Shown: piece by piece, positions 12,401-21,540 of the stretch
Layout of the letters: the number at the start of each line of letters is the position of its first letter
Numbering within the stretch: the stretch's first letter is position 1
Translations under genes and position numbers: made by a program
Notes under the pieces: generated by a model
What the model saw: the letters and a program-made list of their open reading frames with translations, nothing else
The model's database searches: none
Told to the model about the DNA's origin: nothing
NCBI GenBank assembly: GCA_945891385.1
Contig: CAMDDJ010000001.1
Location: forward strand, 92,921-156,920
Source of the DNA: Candidatus Kuenenia stuttgartensis
Lineage (GTDB): Bacteria; Planctomycetota; Planctomycetia; Pirellulales; UBA1268
Length of the DNA stretch: 64,000 bases
Direction of reading: 5' to 3'

Positions 12401-12680
12401 AGGCGAGGTCGACCTCGATTCTCAGGTGCGGCTCACCTTTCGACCGATCATGGGCGAGGCGGAGACCCAACTCCCGGCCATGAAGCGGTTGCTGGGGGGC
12501 GCAGGTGGCCAGTTTCTCGTCGTCCACGTCGATGGGACACTCGCCGACCCGATCACCTCCACCGAGGCTTTTCCGACGCTCGCCGCCGCGGTCCAGAAGC
12601 TTCAGAGCCAGCGGGAGACGGCAGGAGAACGGGCAGCCTTGCGGACGGAAGCGTCCCGGGAAGCGGCGGGCTCCTGGTAG
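9492..12680 (+). CDS. AsmA-like/DUF3971-like large envelope protein
   Basis: N-terminal TM, repetitive beta-rich body, C-terminal 'GRGQLRLRDADLYELPVVVALLKILRVKAPDRTAFESSMVDFRIEGPRAYLDTIELSGDAISLVGAGEVDLDSQVRLTFRPIMG' typical of AsmA/TamB-type proteins. GTG start inferred. Confidence 0.75.
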   Translation: MKSLADILWTVVRWALPLTVAGVIVAVGLGSHRVSEEVRRRVEARLQERFPDLTIRVRSAGLVEGEGILVRGISFTDPAAGGHELGTVEEVHLACGTTLAELVAGQPTITAVRLRRPVVHAVRSAEGHWSLGPLFEKRGMGLTIPVTVEDATLEVEDIHGGRRFMLRNVGLELTPEAIPGGAGRTAIRGQVGGDLFERADFTGQLAADGTFSLEGHVEALDLSPRLRSLLPMSAPVADWLVGLRGRVDLDWTSSGSLTEVEAAAFSVRGRLEAGHFEHASLPLAFSDLSAAFSADRSGVTCERLEGHSGSTLVRGSGRLAGWQPTADFDLLVEAERLMVGRHWEPFLPDAVASQWSKLLPAGEVDLRARLVRQAGRVTPDLSVRCRNVSLTYYRFPYRVDRTVGTVTYRDGDVAIHLTGSAGGHPVHVEAALDGAAGGVPGVVEVRGEGMRIDDTLLAALPARNADIIRKLRATGTFDFVFRHTRGPQFERGFANTLGIRLGRCTLSYAGFPYPLSNVTGSILMDEGRWTIRDVSGTNDTGLVRCTGGLEPDPDGGGILTLHLTGTRVVLEQELRDALPPGVRRIWDDVDPRGTAEFTARVEHHVKERRTSVELEATPLADTVSIEPAWFPYRLEQLRGRLSWKDGLLRFEEVRGVHARTTLSTEGTCRFSPDGGWHVSFTRLVADRFRIDHEVLRALPAGLQQAVSGVRLKGLLSVDGAVDIYSTAPREVALPDGRSEFVPGPAAAAWDMQLDMEQATLDVGIPLAHVHGGIRLRGTSDGTTWRSLGEIGIDSAIWRGLQLSAIRGPLVIDAAGARFGAPAAAAVAEPGASRRLTAKVAGGTLQVDGSVAASDAGRFTVGLALADADLERLTADLGGGPTSSRGRVHGAVEISGSRAGSHSLSGRGQLRLRDADLYELPVVVALLKILRVKAPDRTAFESSMVDFRIEGPRAYLDTIELSGDAISLVGAGEVDLDSQVRLTFRPIMGEAETQLPAMKRLLGGAGGQFLVVHVDGTLADPITSTEAFPTLAAAVQKLQSQRETAGERAALRTEASREAAGSW

Positions 12681-12740
12681 AGTGCGGGGACAAACCGGCT
12701 TTCGCGGACTGGTCGCAGGAGATCGCAGGACGAAACGACG

Positions 12741-13610
12741 ATGAATTTCGTGAAGATGCATGGTGCTGCCAACGATTACGTCTACGTCGATTGCTTCGTC
12801 GAGCCGGCGCCGGTCGATCCGGCTCAGCTTGCGCCGCGGATCGCGGATCGCCATCGGGGCGTCGGCGGTGATGGCCTGATTCTCGTGGAGCCTTCCGACC
12901 GGGCGGCGGCCCGGATGCGGATGTTCAACGCCGATGGCAGCGAGTCGGAGATGTGCGGCAACGGGGTGCGGTGCGTGGCCCACCTCGTGGTGGCTCGCGG
13001 GTACGCGGCAGCTGGGGCGGTGACGATCGAAACTGGCCGGGGTGTGCTCGCGGTCGACGTCCGGCCTACAGGACTGCGGACCAGCCAGGTGCGGGTCGAC
13101 ATGGGCGAGCCGCTCCTGGCGGCGGCCGACATTCCGGTGGTCGGTGTGGGGCCGGGCCCGGTGGTCGAGGCCACCTGTTCGTTCCTGGCCGGAGTCGAGC
13201 CCTGGTGGGAAGACTCGGGCTTCGATCCCCGGATGACGTGCGTGTCGATGGGCAACCCTCATGCCGTCTTCTATTGTCGGGACATCGCACGTGTTCCACT
13301 CGAAACGGTTGGGCCGCGCATCGAGCGTGCCGAGGCGTTTCCCCGCCGGGTGAACGTGCATGTCGTCGAATGCGTCGGGCCCGGGCATGTCCGGATGCGG
13401 ACCTGGGAGCGGGGCAGTGGCGTCACCCTCGCCTGTGGCACGGGGGCGTCGGCGGTGTGCGTGGCCGGCGTGCTGACCGGCCGCTCAGGTCGTCGGCTCG
13501 TCGCCGATCTGCCTGGAGGCAGGCTCGAACTCGAGTGGCTTGAGAGCGGCCATGTGTTCATGACGGGGCCGGCCGAGGAGGTCTTCACAGGCGATTGGCC
13601 GGAGTCCTGA
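12741..13610 (+). CDS. dapF: Diaminopimelate epimerase
   Basis: 'MNFVKMHGAANDYVYVD', 'MFNADGSESEMCGNGVRCVAH', 'WERGSGVTLACGTGASAV'. Confidence 0.96.
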   Translation: MNFVKMHGAANDYVYVDCFVEPAPVDPAQLAPRIADRHRGVGGDGLILVEPSDRAAARMRMFNADGSESEMCGNGVRCVAHLVVARGYAAAGAVTIETGRGVLAVDVRPTGLRTSQVRVDMGEPLLAAADIPVVGVGPGPVVEATCSFLAGVEPWWEDSGFDPRMTCVSMGNPHAVFYCRDIARVPLETVGPRIERAEAFPRRVNVHVVECVGPGHVRMRTWERGSGVTLACGTGASAVCVAGVLTGRSGRRLVADLPGGRLELEWLESGHVFMTGPAEEVFTGDWPES

Positions 13611-13650
13611 GTCGGGCGGTGGACGTCTTCCAGGGAGGGAAGCAGCAGCG

Positions 13651-14460
13651 GTGAAAATCACGACCCCCTTTGCCATCGGCGGCTGGTCTCTCGTCTCGAC
13701 GGCGGCGATCCGGCAGTGGATGGGTACGCTCGACTACCGGGTGGACTTTGGCGATCCCGAGGTCGATCCGGTGCATCCGCGATTTCGCGGCGCAAAGATC
13801 TACGTGTTCTGGCACGAGAACATCCTGATGCCGCTCTACCTCCGCGGGCATTCCAACATCTCGATGCTTCTCTCCCGGCACGCCGATGCCAATATTCTCG
13901 ACCGCGTGGCCCGGATGATGGGATTCGGCGTGGTGCGGGGCAGCACGTTTCGCGGGGGCTCGGTGGCGTTGCGAGAGCTTGCCGAGCGAGCGGCGGTCGG
14001 CAACCTGACGATCACTCCCGACGGCCCCCGCGGACCGCGGCGCCGGTTGGCGCCCGGCTGCGTGTTTCTGGCAAGCACCCTCGGGATCCCGATCGTGGCG
14101 ATGGGACTGGGCTACGACCGCCCCTGGCGGTTCGGCACCTGGGATCGGTTCGCCCTGCCGCGACCATGGTCTCGGGCGCGGGGGATGGTGAGCCGCGCGA
14201 TCACCGTGCCGCCCGATCTCGATCGGGACGGCCTCGAGGTCTATCGCCAGGGAATCGAATCGCTGCTGACGCATCTTTCCGATGCCGCCGAAGCCTGGGC
14301 CAATGCCGGCGATCGCCGCCCCGGCCAGCAACGCGTCCGGAAAGAGCCTTCCCGCGTGGCCTTTCGAACCGCCGCAGAGCCGGGCGGCCCCGGGGTCGCC
14401 CTAGGCGAAGAATTGGCTCGGCACGGTCTCCCGCTCGCCGAACCTCGGGCCGCCGCCTGA
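13651..14460 (+). CDS. DUF374-type lysophospholipid acyltransferase family protein
   Basis: 'IYVFWHENILMPLYL', 'LLSRHADANILDRVARMMGFGVVRGSTFRGGSVALREL', 'ITPDGPRGPRRRLAPGCVFLA'. Confidence 0.88.
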   Translation: MKITTPFAIGGWSLVSTAAIRQWMGTLDYRVDFGDPEVDPVHPRFRGAKIYVFWHENILMPLYLRGHSNISMLLSRHADANILDRVARMMGFGVVRGSTFRGGSVALRELAERAAVGNLTITPDGPRGPRRRLAPGCVFLASTLGIPIVAMGLGYDRPWRFGTWDRFALPRPWSRARGMVSRAITVPPDLDRDGLEVYRQGIESLLTHLSDAAEAWANAGDRRPGQQRVRKEPSRVAFRTAAEPGGPGVALGEELARHGLPLAEPRAAA

Positions 14461-14472
14461 CCGCCGTGGGTT

Positions 14473-15897
14473 TCAACGGTTCTGGGAGTCGAGACGCTGC
14501 TCGAGGATCGTGAGTCTGGTCCGCAGCCAGCGGATTTCGTCTCGGATGGCAGCAGCCGTGCTGGCATCGAGCCGACTGACGGGCCTCCGGGCGATCGTTC
14601 CCCCCGGACTCGGTTCGAGCGCCGGAACCCCGGTCGCTCTCGGCTCGGTGGACCCGGTCAACGCGGCTTCCATAGGCTTTTCCAGCGTCTGCAGTACCAC
14701 ATCGGCCCGCTGGGATGCCCCGCCGGGCAAGACGTATTCGAGCGCGACCGGCCGGCCCACCGGGCCGGCCGTGACCAGCTGCGTGAGTTCGTCGGGAGAA
14801 CGCACAGGACGAGCGTCGAGTGACACGATCACGCTTCCGGGAGGCACGCCCGCCCTCGAGGCAGGCAGGTCCTGCACGACGCCGATCACATAGGCCCCGC
14901 TGGCGGCTGGCAGCCGAAACCGTGATTGCATGGCGTCGTCAACCGGCACCGTGCGAACGCCCAACGCCGTCCGGCCTCCACTCGGCCGGCCGTCGGCGGT
15001 TTCGGTGATGGGGGCGGTGCGTGCTGGGGCGAAGGCACGTGCTCCCGCCTCATCGCGCGGTGTGACGGGAGGTGCTGCAGTGGCCACGGGGGGGATGGAA
15101 GCGGCCGGGGAAGCAGCGGCAGGACCAGCGAACCGCGGTGCCGGCCGGGTGGGAACGGTCGGAATTCCTTCGGCGGCCGCAAAGTTCGGAGACGGTCCCC
15201 CGAGGTCGGACGGGGGCGGTGCAGCGGGGGCTGCCGCGGCAGCCACAGCGGCGATTGGGGGAGCCGCTGCAAACGGGGCGACGGCAGGCCGGGCCGTGGC
15301 GGTCAATTGCACGTCGCGAACCTGTTCGCCGCGGGCGATCGCCATGCCGACGATCTGTCCCGGAGCGATCGCGGTGATGGCCTGCGACACCTCGTCCGCA
15401 TTGCGGAGCGGCAGACCGTTGATTCCACGCACTTCGTCGCCAGGAAGAATCCCTGCCTCTGCTGCCGGCCCGACCGGAGCGACCGTCGCCACGATCCATC
15501 GACCGGCCACCGAGGATTCGGCGACAGCCAGGCCAAGCCAGCCCTGGCCGGCCATCGCCGTGGTGGCTGTTGCCGCTCCGGGAGGGGCCTGGTTGGGCGG
15601 GCTGACCGATCCTTCCGTTGGACGCAATCCGAGCGGCGAGAGGCGGTCGCGGATGGGAGTCAGATCGGGGGCCGCTTCAGGTCCGGCAGGGCTCGCTCGC
15701 TCCGGCTGCGCCGCTGGCTGCAGCGGTGGCGAATCGGCGGCAGCCGCACCGCTTCGGGGGCCGACAAACGGGAGGGCGATCGGCTCGCCGATCGAAATGT
15801 CTCCGGGCTCGAACGACGGCGACTCCGCGGCCTGGCCTCGGACCGAATCGGCCACGGCTGCAGTGAGCGCGAGCACGGCAAACAAGAAGAACTGCAT
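14473..15897 (-). CDS. Secreted protein with two PDZ domains and a C-terminal coiled-coil
   Basis: 'PAAEAGILPGDEVRGINGLPLRNADEVSQAI' and 'SRAGVPPGSVIVSLDARPVRSPDELTQLV' PDZ signatures; signal peptide 'MQFFLFAVLALTAAVADSVRGQ'. Confidence 0.8.
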   Translation of the reverse strand: MQFFLFAVLALTAAVADSVRGQAAESPSFEPGDISIGEPIALPFVGPRSGAAAADSPPLQPAAQPERASPAGPEAAPDLTPIRDRLSPLGLRPTEGSVSPPNQAPPGAATATTAMAGQGWLGLAVAESSVAGRWIVATVAPVGPAAEAGILPGDEVRGINGLPLRNADEVSQAITAIAPGQIVGMAIARGEQVRDVQLTATARPAVAPFAAAPPIAAVAAAAAPAAPPPSDLGGPSPNFAAAEGIPTVPTRPAPRFAGPAAASPAASIPPVATAAPPVTPRDEAGARAFAPARTAPITETADGRPSGGRTALGVRTVPVDDAMQSRFRLPAASGAYVIGVVQDLPASRAGVPPGSVIVSLDARPVRSPDELTQLVTAGPVGRPVALEYVLPGGASQRADVVLQTLEKPMEAALTGSTEPRATGVPALEPSPGGTIARRPVSRLDASTAAAIRDEIRWLRTRLTILEQRLDSQNR

Positions 15898-16333
15898 TCG
15901 AATGCCGGGAGTGTTGGAGGAGCGAACCGCGAGTCTTCGCTGCAGCTGAGAACTGGGGCCGCCGTCAGCGCCCCCGCGTCTCCAAGATATCGCACGGATC
16001 GCTCCAACTGAAGGGCCGGCATTCGGGCGGCTTGGATCGTGAAAAAACGGTCCGACGGTTTGAATCCACAGGTTTTGCACCGGCGGGGAAGCCCCGCGAC
16101 ACCGGTGGTCAAAGCGGCTTGGCACGCTTCTCACCGAGGGAGTCGGGTGCTGCGCGAGCAACCTTGAAGTGTTCCTTGCGACGTGCCTGGAGGTGGTTTG
16201 ACAGCAATGCAAGCACTCCTATACTCGCGCCACGATGAGGCCGGTGGTCGCCACCAGGGCTTGTCCTTCAGTCGGACACGGATGGATCGCGGGCGGGCGT
16301 TGCTGCCTCCTGCGTGGATTCAGGAAGGATTCC

Positions 16334-17782
16334 ATGGGCAAGGCCGTCGCCGCTGCGACAGTGAGTTCGCGAACGCTCGCCGAGGGTGTACGCGAAGCGG
16401 TTCGCGAGCGAATCGGTGACGAGCGGTTCGCGGTCTGGTTCGGCGATTCGTTGTGGAGTGTTCGGACGACCGAGGCGGGCCAGGAGGTGGTGATCCGCGT
16501 CGGGCAGGGCGTGACGCATGAGTGGCTCCGCCGTACCTTTCGGGGTGAACTCGAGGCGGTGGTCCGCAATGGCTTCGGTCCGCGGCTGAGCGTCGCCTGG
16601 GAGTCGGCTGCGGAGACCGACGACGCCGTCGCCTCGGCGGTCGCTCACACCCAGGTGACTCCGCGTCGTCCATCGCTGCGTGTTCGGCGGACGACGCCAG
16701 AATCCGCCAGCGTTCAGGCCGCCGGCCCGCGGATCGGCGGCAGCAGGCGGGCCGATCGGAGTCTCGGCGAGTTCGTCGTGGGCACGAGTAATCGAATGGC
16801 CTTTGCAGCCATCGAGATGGCCGTGGCCCGCCTCGGAGAACTCTCGCCCTTGGTCATCCACGGGCCCAGCGGCGTGGGGAAGACACACCTGTTGGAAGCC
16901 GCATGTCGTCGCTGCCGGGAACTCCATCCCGAGAAGGCCGTTGCCTTCCTCTCCGGCGAGCAGTTCACGACGGGTTTCCTCCAGGCGTTGCACGGCAGCG
17001 GTCTGCCGGGATTCCGCCGAACCTGCCGGGCCGCCGATCTGCTCGTGATCGACGACCTCCAGTTCTTCGTCGGCAAGCGGGCCACGATTCAGGAACTCCA
17101 ACAGACCATCGACGCGGTGCAGCGGCAGGGAAGCCAGTTGATTTTCGGATGCGATCGTGAATTGGACGCCCTCGCCGATCTTGGCGCCGATGTATTGACC
17201 CGGCTGCGGGGTGGGATGAACGCCCGACTGATGCCCCCGGATTACGACGTGCGTCGAGGAATCGTGGCAGGAATCTGCCAGGCTCGTACGATCGAACTGC
17301 CGGAAGACGTCGTTCACTACGTCGCCACGCACATGACGCGGCACGCGCGGGAGTTGCTCGGCGCGGTCAACCGGCTCGAGGCGACGAGCCTGATGCTCGG
17401 CGTGCCGGTCTCGCTTGATGTGGCTCGCGAAGCGCTGGCCGACCTGGTGCGATCGAGCAGTCGGAGCGTGCGGCTGGCTGATGTGGAGCGGGCGATCTGC
17501 AAAGCCTTCGGGATCGAGCCGGGCACACTTCAATCAGGCCGGCGCTCCCGATCGGTGAGCCATCCTCGGATGCTCGCCATGTTCCTGGCGCGGAAGCACA
17601 CGCACGCCGCCTTGTCTGAAATCGGCAGCTACTTCGGTCGCCGCAGTCATTCGACCGTGGTCGCGGCCCAGAAGACTGTGGCTGATTGGCTGGCCAAGGG
17701 AACACCGGTGGTTCTGGCCGAGACTGCCTGGGACGTGGAAGAGGCGATCCGTCGAGTCGAAGACATGCTCCGGTCCGGGTGA
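16334..17782 (+). CDS. dnaA: Chromosomal replication initiator protein DnaA
   Basis: Walker A 'IHGPSGVGKTHLLEA', Walker B 'DLLVIDDLQFF', C-terminal 'HPRMLAMFLARKHTHAALSEIGSYFGRRSHSTVVAAQKTV'. Confidence 0.93.
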   Translation: MGKAVAAATVSSRTLAEGVREAVRERIGDERFAVWFGDSLWSVRTTEAGQEVVIRVGQGVTHEWLRRTFRGELEAVVRNGFGPRLSVAWESAAETDDAVASAVAHTQVTPRRPSLRVRRTTPESASVQAAGPRIGGSRRADRSLGEFVVGTSNRMAFAAIEMAVARLGELSPLVIHGPSGVGKTHLLEAACRRCRELHPEKAVAFLSGEQFTTGFLQALHGSGLPGFRRTCRAADLLVIDDLQFFVGKRATIQELQQTIDAVQRQGSQLIFGCDRELDALADLGADVLTRLRGGMNARLMPPDYDVRRGIVAGICQARTIELPEDVVHYVATHMTRHARELLGAVNRLEATSLMLGVPVSLDVAREALADLVRSSSRSVRLADVERAICKAFGIEPGTLQSGRRSRSVSHPRMLAMFLARKHTHAALSEIGSYFGRRSHSTVVAAQKTVADWLAKGTPVVLAETAWDVEEAIRRVEDMLRSG

Positions 17783-17796
17783 GGTCGATTCGACCG

Positions 17797-18669
17797 TCAC
17801 TCTTCGGCCACGAGCCGCTCTTCCAGGCTCGCCTTGTACCGCACGCTGGATTCCGGGCCGCCGAAGCCGACCACACGCCGGTCGATGCTGGTGCGCCGGC
17901 TCACGATTCGGCCGGACTCGACATCGAAGCGGATCTCGCCGTCCCAGATCCGCTCGAGCAGCCGGGCCTCGAGGCGAGGGTCGTCCACGGGCGTGAGCAC
18001 GGTCGTGTCCACCGCGATGGTCGCCAGGCCGTCCTGCATCGCTTCGAGCCGATACCGCAGCCGGGTGCGGACGGCCTTTCGCGGCCCTCCAGGAACTTCG
18101 ACGACCACCTCCTGCGGAATCGTCCACTCATGCCCGACAGAGATCGGCTCGTCGGGCAAGGGCACGACCACGAGGTCCCCCGTGGCCGTGGCTGGGCACG
18201 GTCGCAACTCTCGGCGTTCGAGGATCCGGCCGTCGGCTGCGACCCGCATCCGCACCAGCGGCACCCTGAGGGAGAGCCGCACTCCCTCATAGCCCGGCGG
18301 CGGTTCGGCATCACTTGCGCTGCTCCAGCGGACCTCGCCACGATCACTCGTACGGGAGGTCATCGTGACGTCGTCCACCGATTGCTCGAGCGTAGCGGCT
18401 CCCCCGGCGTCGACGGCCGTGACCGTCCAGGTGCGGGTTGAATCGGTCATCGTCTCAACCGATTGGGTCACACCGTTCATCGTCGTCTCGGTGACCGCCC
18501 GGTGTTCAACGCGGCTGGCGATGGCGTCACCCTGTCGAAAGCGATAGCGGAGCAGGACCGGTTGATCGGTCTCCTTCGGGGAGACGTCGGCAGCCAGGCC
18601 CACGGCGGAGACCAACCCCAAGGCGGCGGTTGCCAGCAGCAGTCGTAGGCCCGGGCGATGAGGGGTCAT
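17797..18669 (-). CDS. Secreted hypothetical protein
   Basis: Signal peptide 'MTPHRPGLRLLLATAALGLVSAVGLAAD'; 4-bp overlap with upstream nadK. Confidence 0.65.
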   Translation of the reverse strand: MTPHRPGLRLLLATAALGLVSAVGLAADVSPKETDQPVLLRYRFRQGDAIASRVEHRAVTETTMNGVTQSVETMTDSTRTWTVTAVDAGGAATLEQSVDDVTMTSRTSDRGEVRWSSASDAEPPPGYEGVRLSLRVPLVRMRVAADGRILERRELRPCPATATGDLVVVPLPDEPISVGHEWTIPQEVVVEVPGGPRKAVRTRLRYRLEAMQDGLATIAVDTTVLTPVDDPRLEARLLERIWDGEIRFDVESGRIVSRRTSIDRRVVGFGGPESSVRYKASLEERLVAEE

Positions 18670-19583
18670 GTCGCCCCCCGTGGAGGCGTCGTGGCCGCCC
18701 GAAGGCCACCGCCCCACCCGAGCTTGTCCCGGAGAGTTGCGTAGTAACCTTGTCGGCCCACTTCAACCAGCACGAACCGGGGGACGGCCCTGCGAACGGT
18801 GATCGAGTCGCCTGCCGCCAGCGGGCCGATCACGCGGCCGTCCACCACGCAGGCGGAGCCGGGATTGGGATGCGGCACGCGGAGCTCATACGATCGATCG
18901 GCCGAGTCGATCACCGTGCGGTTGGTGAGCGTATGAGGACTGAGCGGTGTGAACACGAAAGCATCGAGCTCCTTTCGCACGATCGGACCACCAGCCGAGA
19001 GGTTGTAGGCGGTCGAGCCGGCCGGCGTCGAGACGATCAGGCCGTCTGCTCGGTAGGTGGTTGCCGGCTCGCCGTCCACGAGCAGATCGATCTCGATCAT
19101 CGTGAACGGGGGGCCCGCCAGGACCGACACCTCGTTGAGGCCGAGTTCCTGTCGGGTCCCCTGCCGGTTTCGCAATTCGCATTCCAGCATCATGTGCGGC
19201 ACGAGGCGGAAGCGGCCGGCGAGCAAGTCGTCGACCGCCGCCTCGGCCTGCCGGGGCGGCGTATCGGCCAGAAAGCCGAGCCGGCCGAGGTTGATGCCCA
19301 GCACGGGCACTTGGGCGTAGCCCATCCAGCGGGCCGCTCGGAGGATCGAGCCGTCGCCACCCAGCACGATCACGAGATCCGCCCCGTCGAGGACCGCGGC
19401 CGAGGCCGCCGCCGCGACAGGTTCATCGCTCTCCTGAACCACGCGGATCACATCGTGGCCACGGGCTGCGAGAAACTCGGTGACGCGGGCCACCTCGGCG
19501 GCACCCTTGGCGGGTCCCACGAGAAGAATCCGGAGCTGAGCCGGGGGTGTCTGCTCGGCATGCAGGCGGGACGGGCGCGGCAT
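18666..19583 (-). CDS. nadK: NAD kinase
   Basis: 'LVIVLGGDGSILRAARWMGYAQVPVLGINLGRLGFLAD', 'GLIVSTPAGSTAYNLSAGGPIV'. Confidence 0.95.
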   Translation of the reverse strand: MPRPSRLHAEQTPPAQLRILLVGPAKGAAEVARVTEFLAARGHDVIRVVQESDEPVAAAASAAVLDGADLVIVLGGDGSILRAARWMGYAQVPVLGINLGRLGFLADTPPRQAEAAVDDLLAGRFRLVPHMMLECELRNRQGTRQELGLNEVSVLAGPPFTMIEIDLLVDGEPATTYRADGLIVSTPAGSTAYNLSAGGPIVRKELDAFVFTPLSPHTLTNRTVIDSADRSYELRVPHPNPGSACVVDGRVIGPLAAGDSITVRRAVPRFVLVEVGRQGYYATLRDKLGWGGGLRAATTPPRGAT

Positions 19584-19599
19584 GGGGGCATCTCGATGA

Positions 19600-21540
19600 T
19601 CAGTCGTGGGCGGCTGCGTGCGGCACCGACGTCGCCGTCCCTCGGCCCGCCAGCCGCCGGCAGGCGGCGGCGATCCCTGCGGCATCGAGCCCGAGGTCTG
19701 CCAGCAACTCGGCGCGTTCGCCGTGTTCGACGAACCTGTCGGGGAGGCCCAGTCGCAGGATGGGGCCATGCTGAATGCCGGCATCCGACACGAGTTCGAG
19801 CACGCTGCTCCCGAATCCGGTCGGCAGGGCGTTTTCCTCAACCGTCACCGTCCAAGGGGCCGCTTCGATCCGATCCTTCAGTTGCTCGTCGAGTGGCTTG
19901 ACGAATCGGGCGTTGATCACGGTGATGTCCAAGCCCTCCCCGCGGAGCACGGCAGCGGCCTCGAGGGCAGCCCCCAGCAGCGTGCCGCAGACGATCAGCA
20001 ACCCGTCGCCCCCTTCGGCCAGCGTCTCCGACCGGCCCAGGGCCAGCGGCGTTCGGGGCAGGGCATGGGTCTCCACGCCGGTCTTCGGGTACCGGATCGC
20101 GACCGGCCCGGCCTGCTCAATCGCCCACTGCACCATCGTGACGAGGTCGTGCTCGTCGCCGGGCGCCAACACGACCATGTTGGGGAACAGACGGAGGTAG
20201 CCCAGATCGTAGGAGCCGTGGTGCGTCGGACCATCGGGGCCGGTCAGACCCGCGCGGTCGAGCATGAAGACGACCGGCAGATTTTGGAGCGACACTTCCT
20301 GGAAGATCTGGTCGTAGGACCGCTGCAGGAAGGTGCTGTAGATATCGACGATCGGCCGGCAGCCGGCCTTGGCCTGTCCGGCGGCGAAGGCCACGGCATG
20401 CGACTCGCAGATGCCCACGTCGAAGAAGCGTTCGGGGAACTCCGCCCGCACCTTCTCCAGCTTGTTGCCCTGGCACATGGCGGCAGTGATGGCCGTCACC
20501 CGCGGATCCCGCCGCATGGCTGCCCCGATCGCGGCCGCCGCCACGTCGGTGTAGGCCCGAGCCGACGACTTCTTGACGGTCACGATCCCATCTTCGTCGT
20601 CGCATTCGAAGGGGGCGGGTGTGTGGAAGAAGACCGGATCCGCTTCGGCCGGCTTGAAGCCATGCCCCTTCTCGGTGAGGACATGGAGGAGGATCGGCCC
20701 CTCCTCGTCCTTCACGAGTTCCAGATAGCGGATCAGGTTCGGGAGCGAATGGCCCTCGACGGGACCGAAGTAGCGAACGCCCAATGCCTCGAAGAGCGCC
20801 CCGCCGTGAAGCGAGTTCTTGATCGAGTCCTTGACGCCCGTGATCATCCGCTCCATTTGCTCACCGACCACCGGCACGCCCTTGATGATCTCGCCTGCCT
20901 GGTGCTTGATGCCCCGATACCAGGAGTTGGTCCGGACGATATCGAGGTATTCCGCCAGCGCTCCGACCCGCGGGCAGATCGACATCCGATTATCGTTGAG
21001 GATCACGAGCAGCCGCTTCTTGAGAAAGCCTGCATTGTTGAGCGCCTCGAAGACGATCCCCGACGGCAGCGCGCCGTCGCCGATCACCGCCACCGAATGT
21101 CGGTCGGTCTCGCCGCAGAGTCCGTCGCCACTGGCCAGACCGAGCGCGGTCGACACGCTGCAGCCGGCATGGCCCGTCATGAACAGGTCGTAGGGACTCT
21201 CCTCAGGATTGGGATAGCCCATCAGACCCCCACGGGTCCGAATCGTGCCGAACTGGGCGAACCGACCCGTGATCAACTTGTGTGGATAGATCTGGTGGCC
21301 GGTGTCCCAGATCAGCCGATCGCGGCTGAAGTCAAAGACCCGATGCAGCGCGAGGCAGAGTTCGACGACGCCGAGATTCGAGGCGAAGTGGGCCGTTCGC
21401 GACGTGGCCACGTCGCAGAGCGCCCGCCGCATCTCCGCGGCGAGCGACTCCAGCTCGTCGGGTGAGAGGTCGCGAAGATCGCGCGGGGATTGGATCGTGG
21501 GAAGTATTGCTGCCATGGTTGGGAGTTCCGCGGTCGCCAT
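19600..21540 (-). CDS. dxs: 1-deoxy-D-xylulose-5-phosphate synthase
   Basis: 'LIWDTGHQIYPHKLITGR', 'VIGDGALPSGIVFEALNNAG', 'MLDRAGLTGPDGPTHHGSYDLGYLR'. Confidence 0.96.
   Translation of the reverse strand: MATAELPTMAAILPTIQSPRDLRDLSPDELESLAAEMRRALCDVATSRTAHFASNLGVVELCLALHRVFDFSRDRLIWDTGHQIYPHKLITGRFAQFGTIRTRGGLMGYPNPEESPYDLFMTGHAGCSVSTALGLASGDGLCGETDRHSVAVIGDGALPSGIVFEALNNAGFLKKRLLVILNDNRMSICPRVGALAEYLDIVRTNSWYRGIKHQAGEIIKGVPVVGEQMERMITGVKDSIKNSLHGGALFEALGVRYFGPVEGHSLPNLIRYLELVKDEEGPILLHVLTEKGHGFKPAEADPVFFHTPAPFECDDEDGIVTVKKSSARAYTDVAAAAIGAAMRRDPRVTAITAAMCQGNKLEKVRAEFPERFFDVGICESHAVAFAAGQAKAGCRPIVDIYSTFLQRSYDQIFQEVSLQNLPVVFMLDRAGLTGPDGPTHHGSYDLGYLRLFPNMVVLAPGDEHDLVTMVQWAIEQAGPVAIRYPKTGVETHALPRTPLALGRSETLAEGGDGLLIVCGTLLGAALEAAAVLRGEGLDITVINARFVKPLDEQLKDRIEAAPWTVTVEENALPTGFGSSVLELVSDAGIQHGPILRLGLPDRFVEHGERAELLADLGLDAAGIAAACRRLAGRGTATSVPHAAAHD

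Noticed and set aside
12081-13388. 435-aa minus-strand ORF
   Set aside because: Antisense to the AsmA-like gene end and dapF; no domain, biased composition.
21280-21290. TGTGGATAG, 8/9 match to a DnaA box
   Set aside because: Lies within the conserved dxs coding motif (QIYPHKL) and is isolated, so not evidence for an origin.
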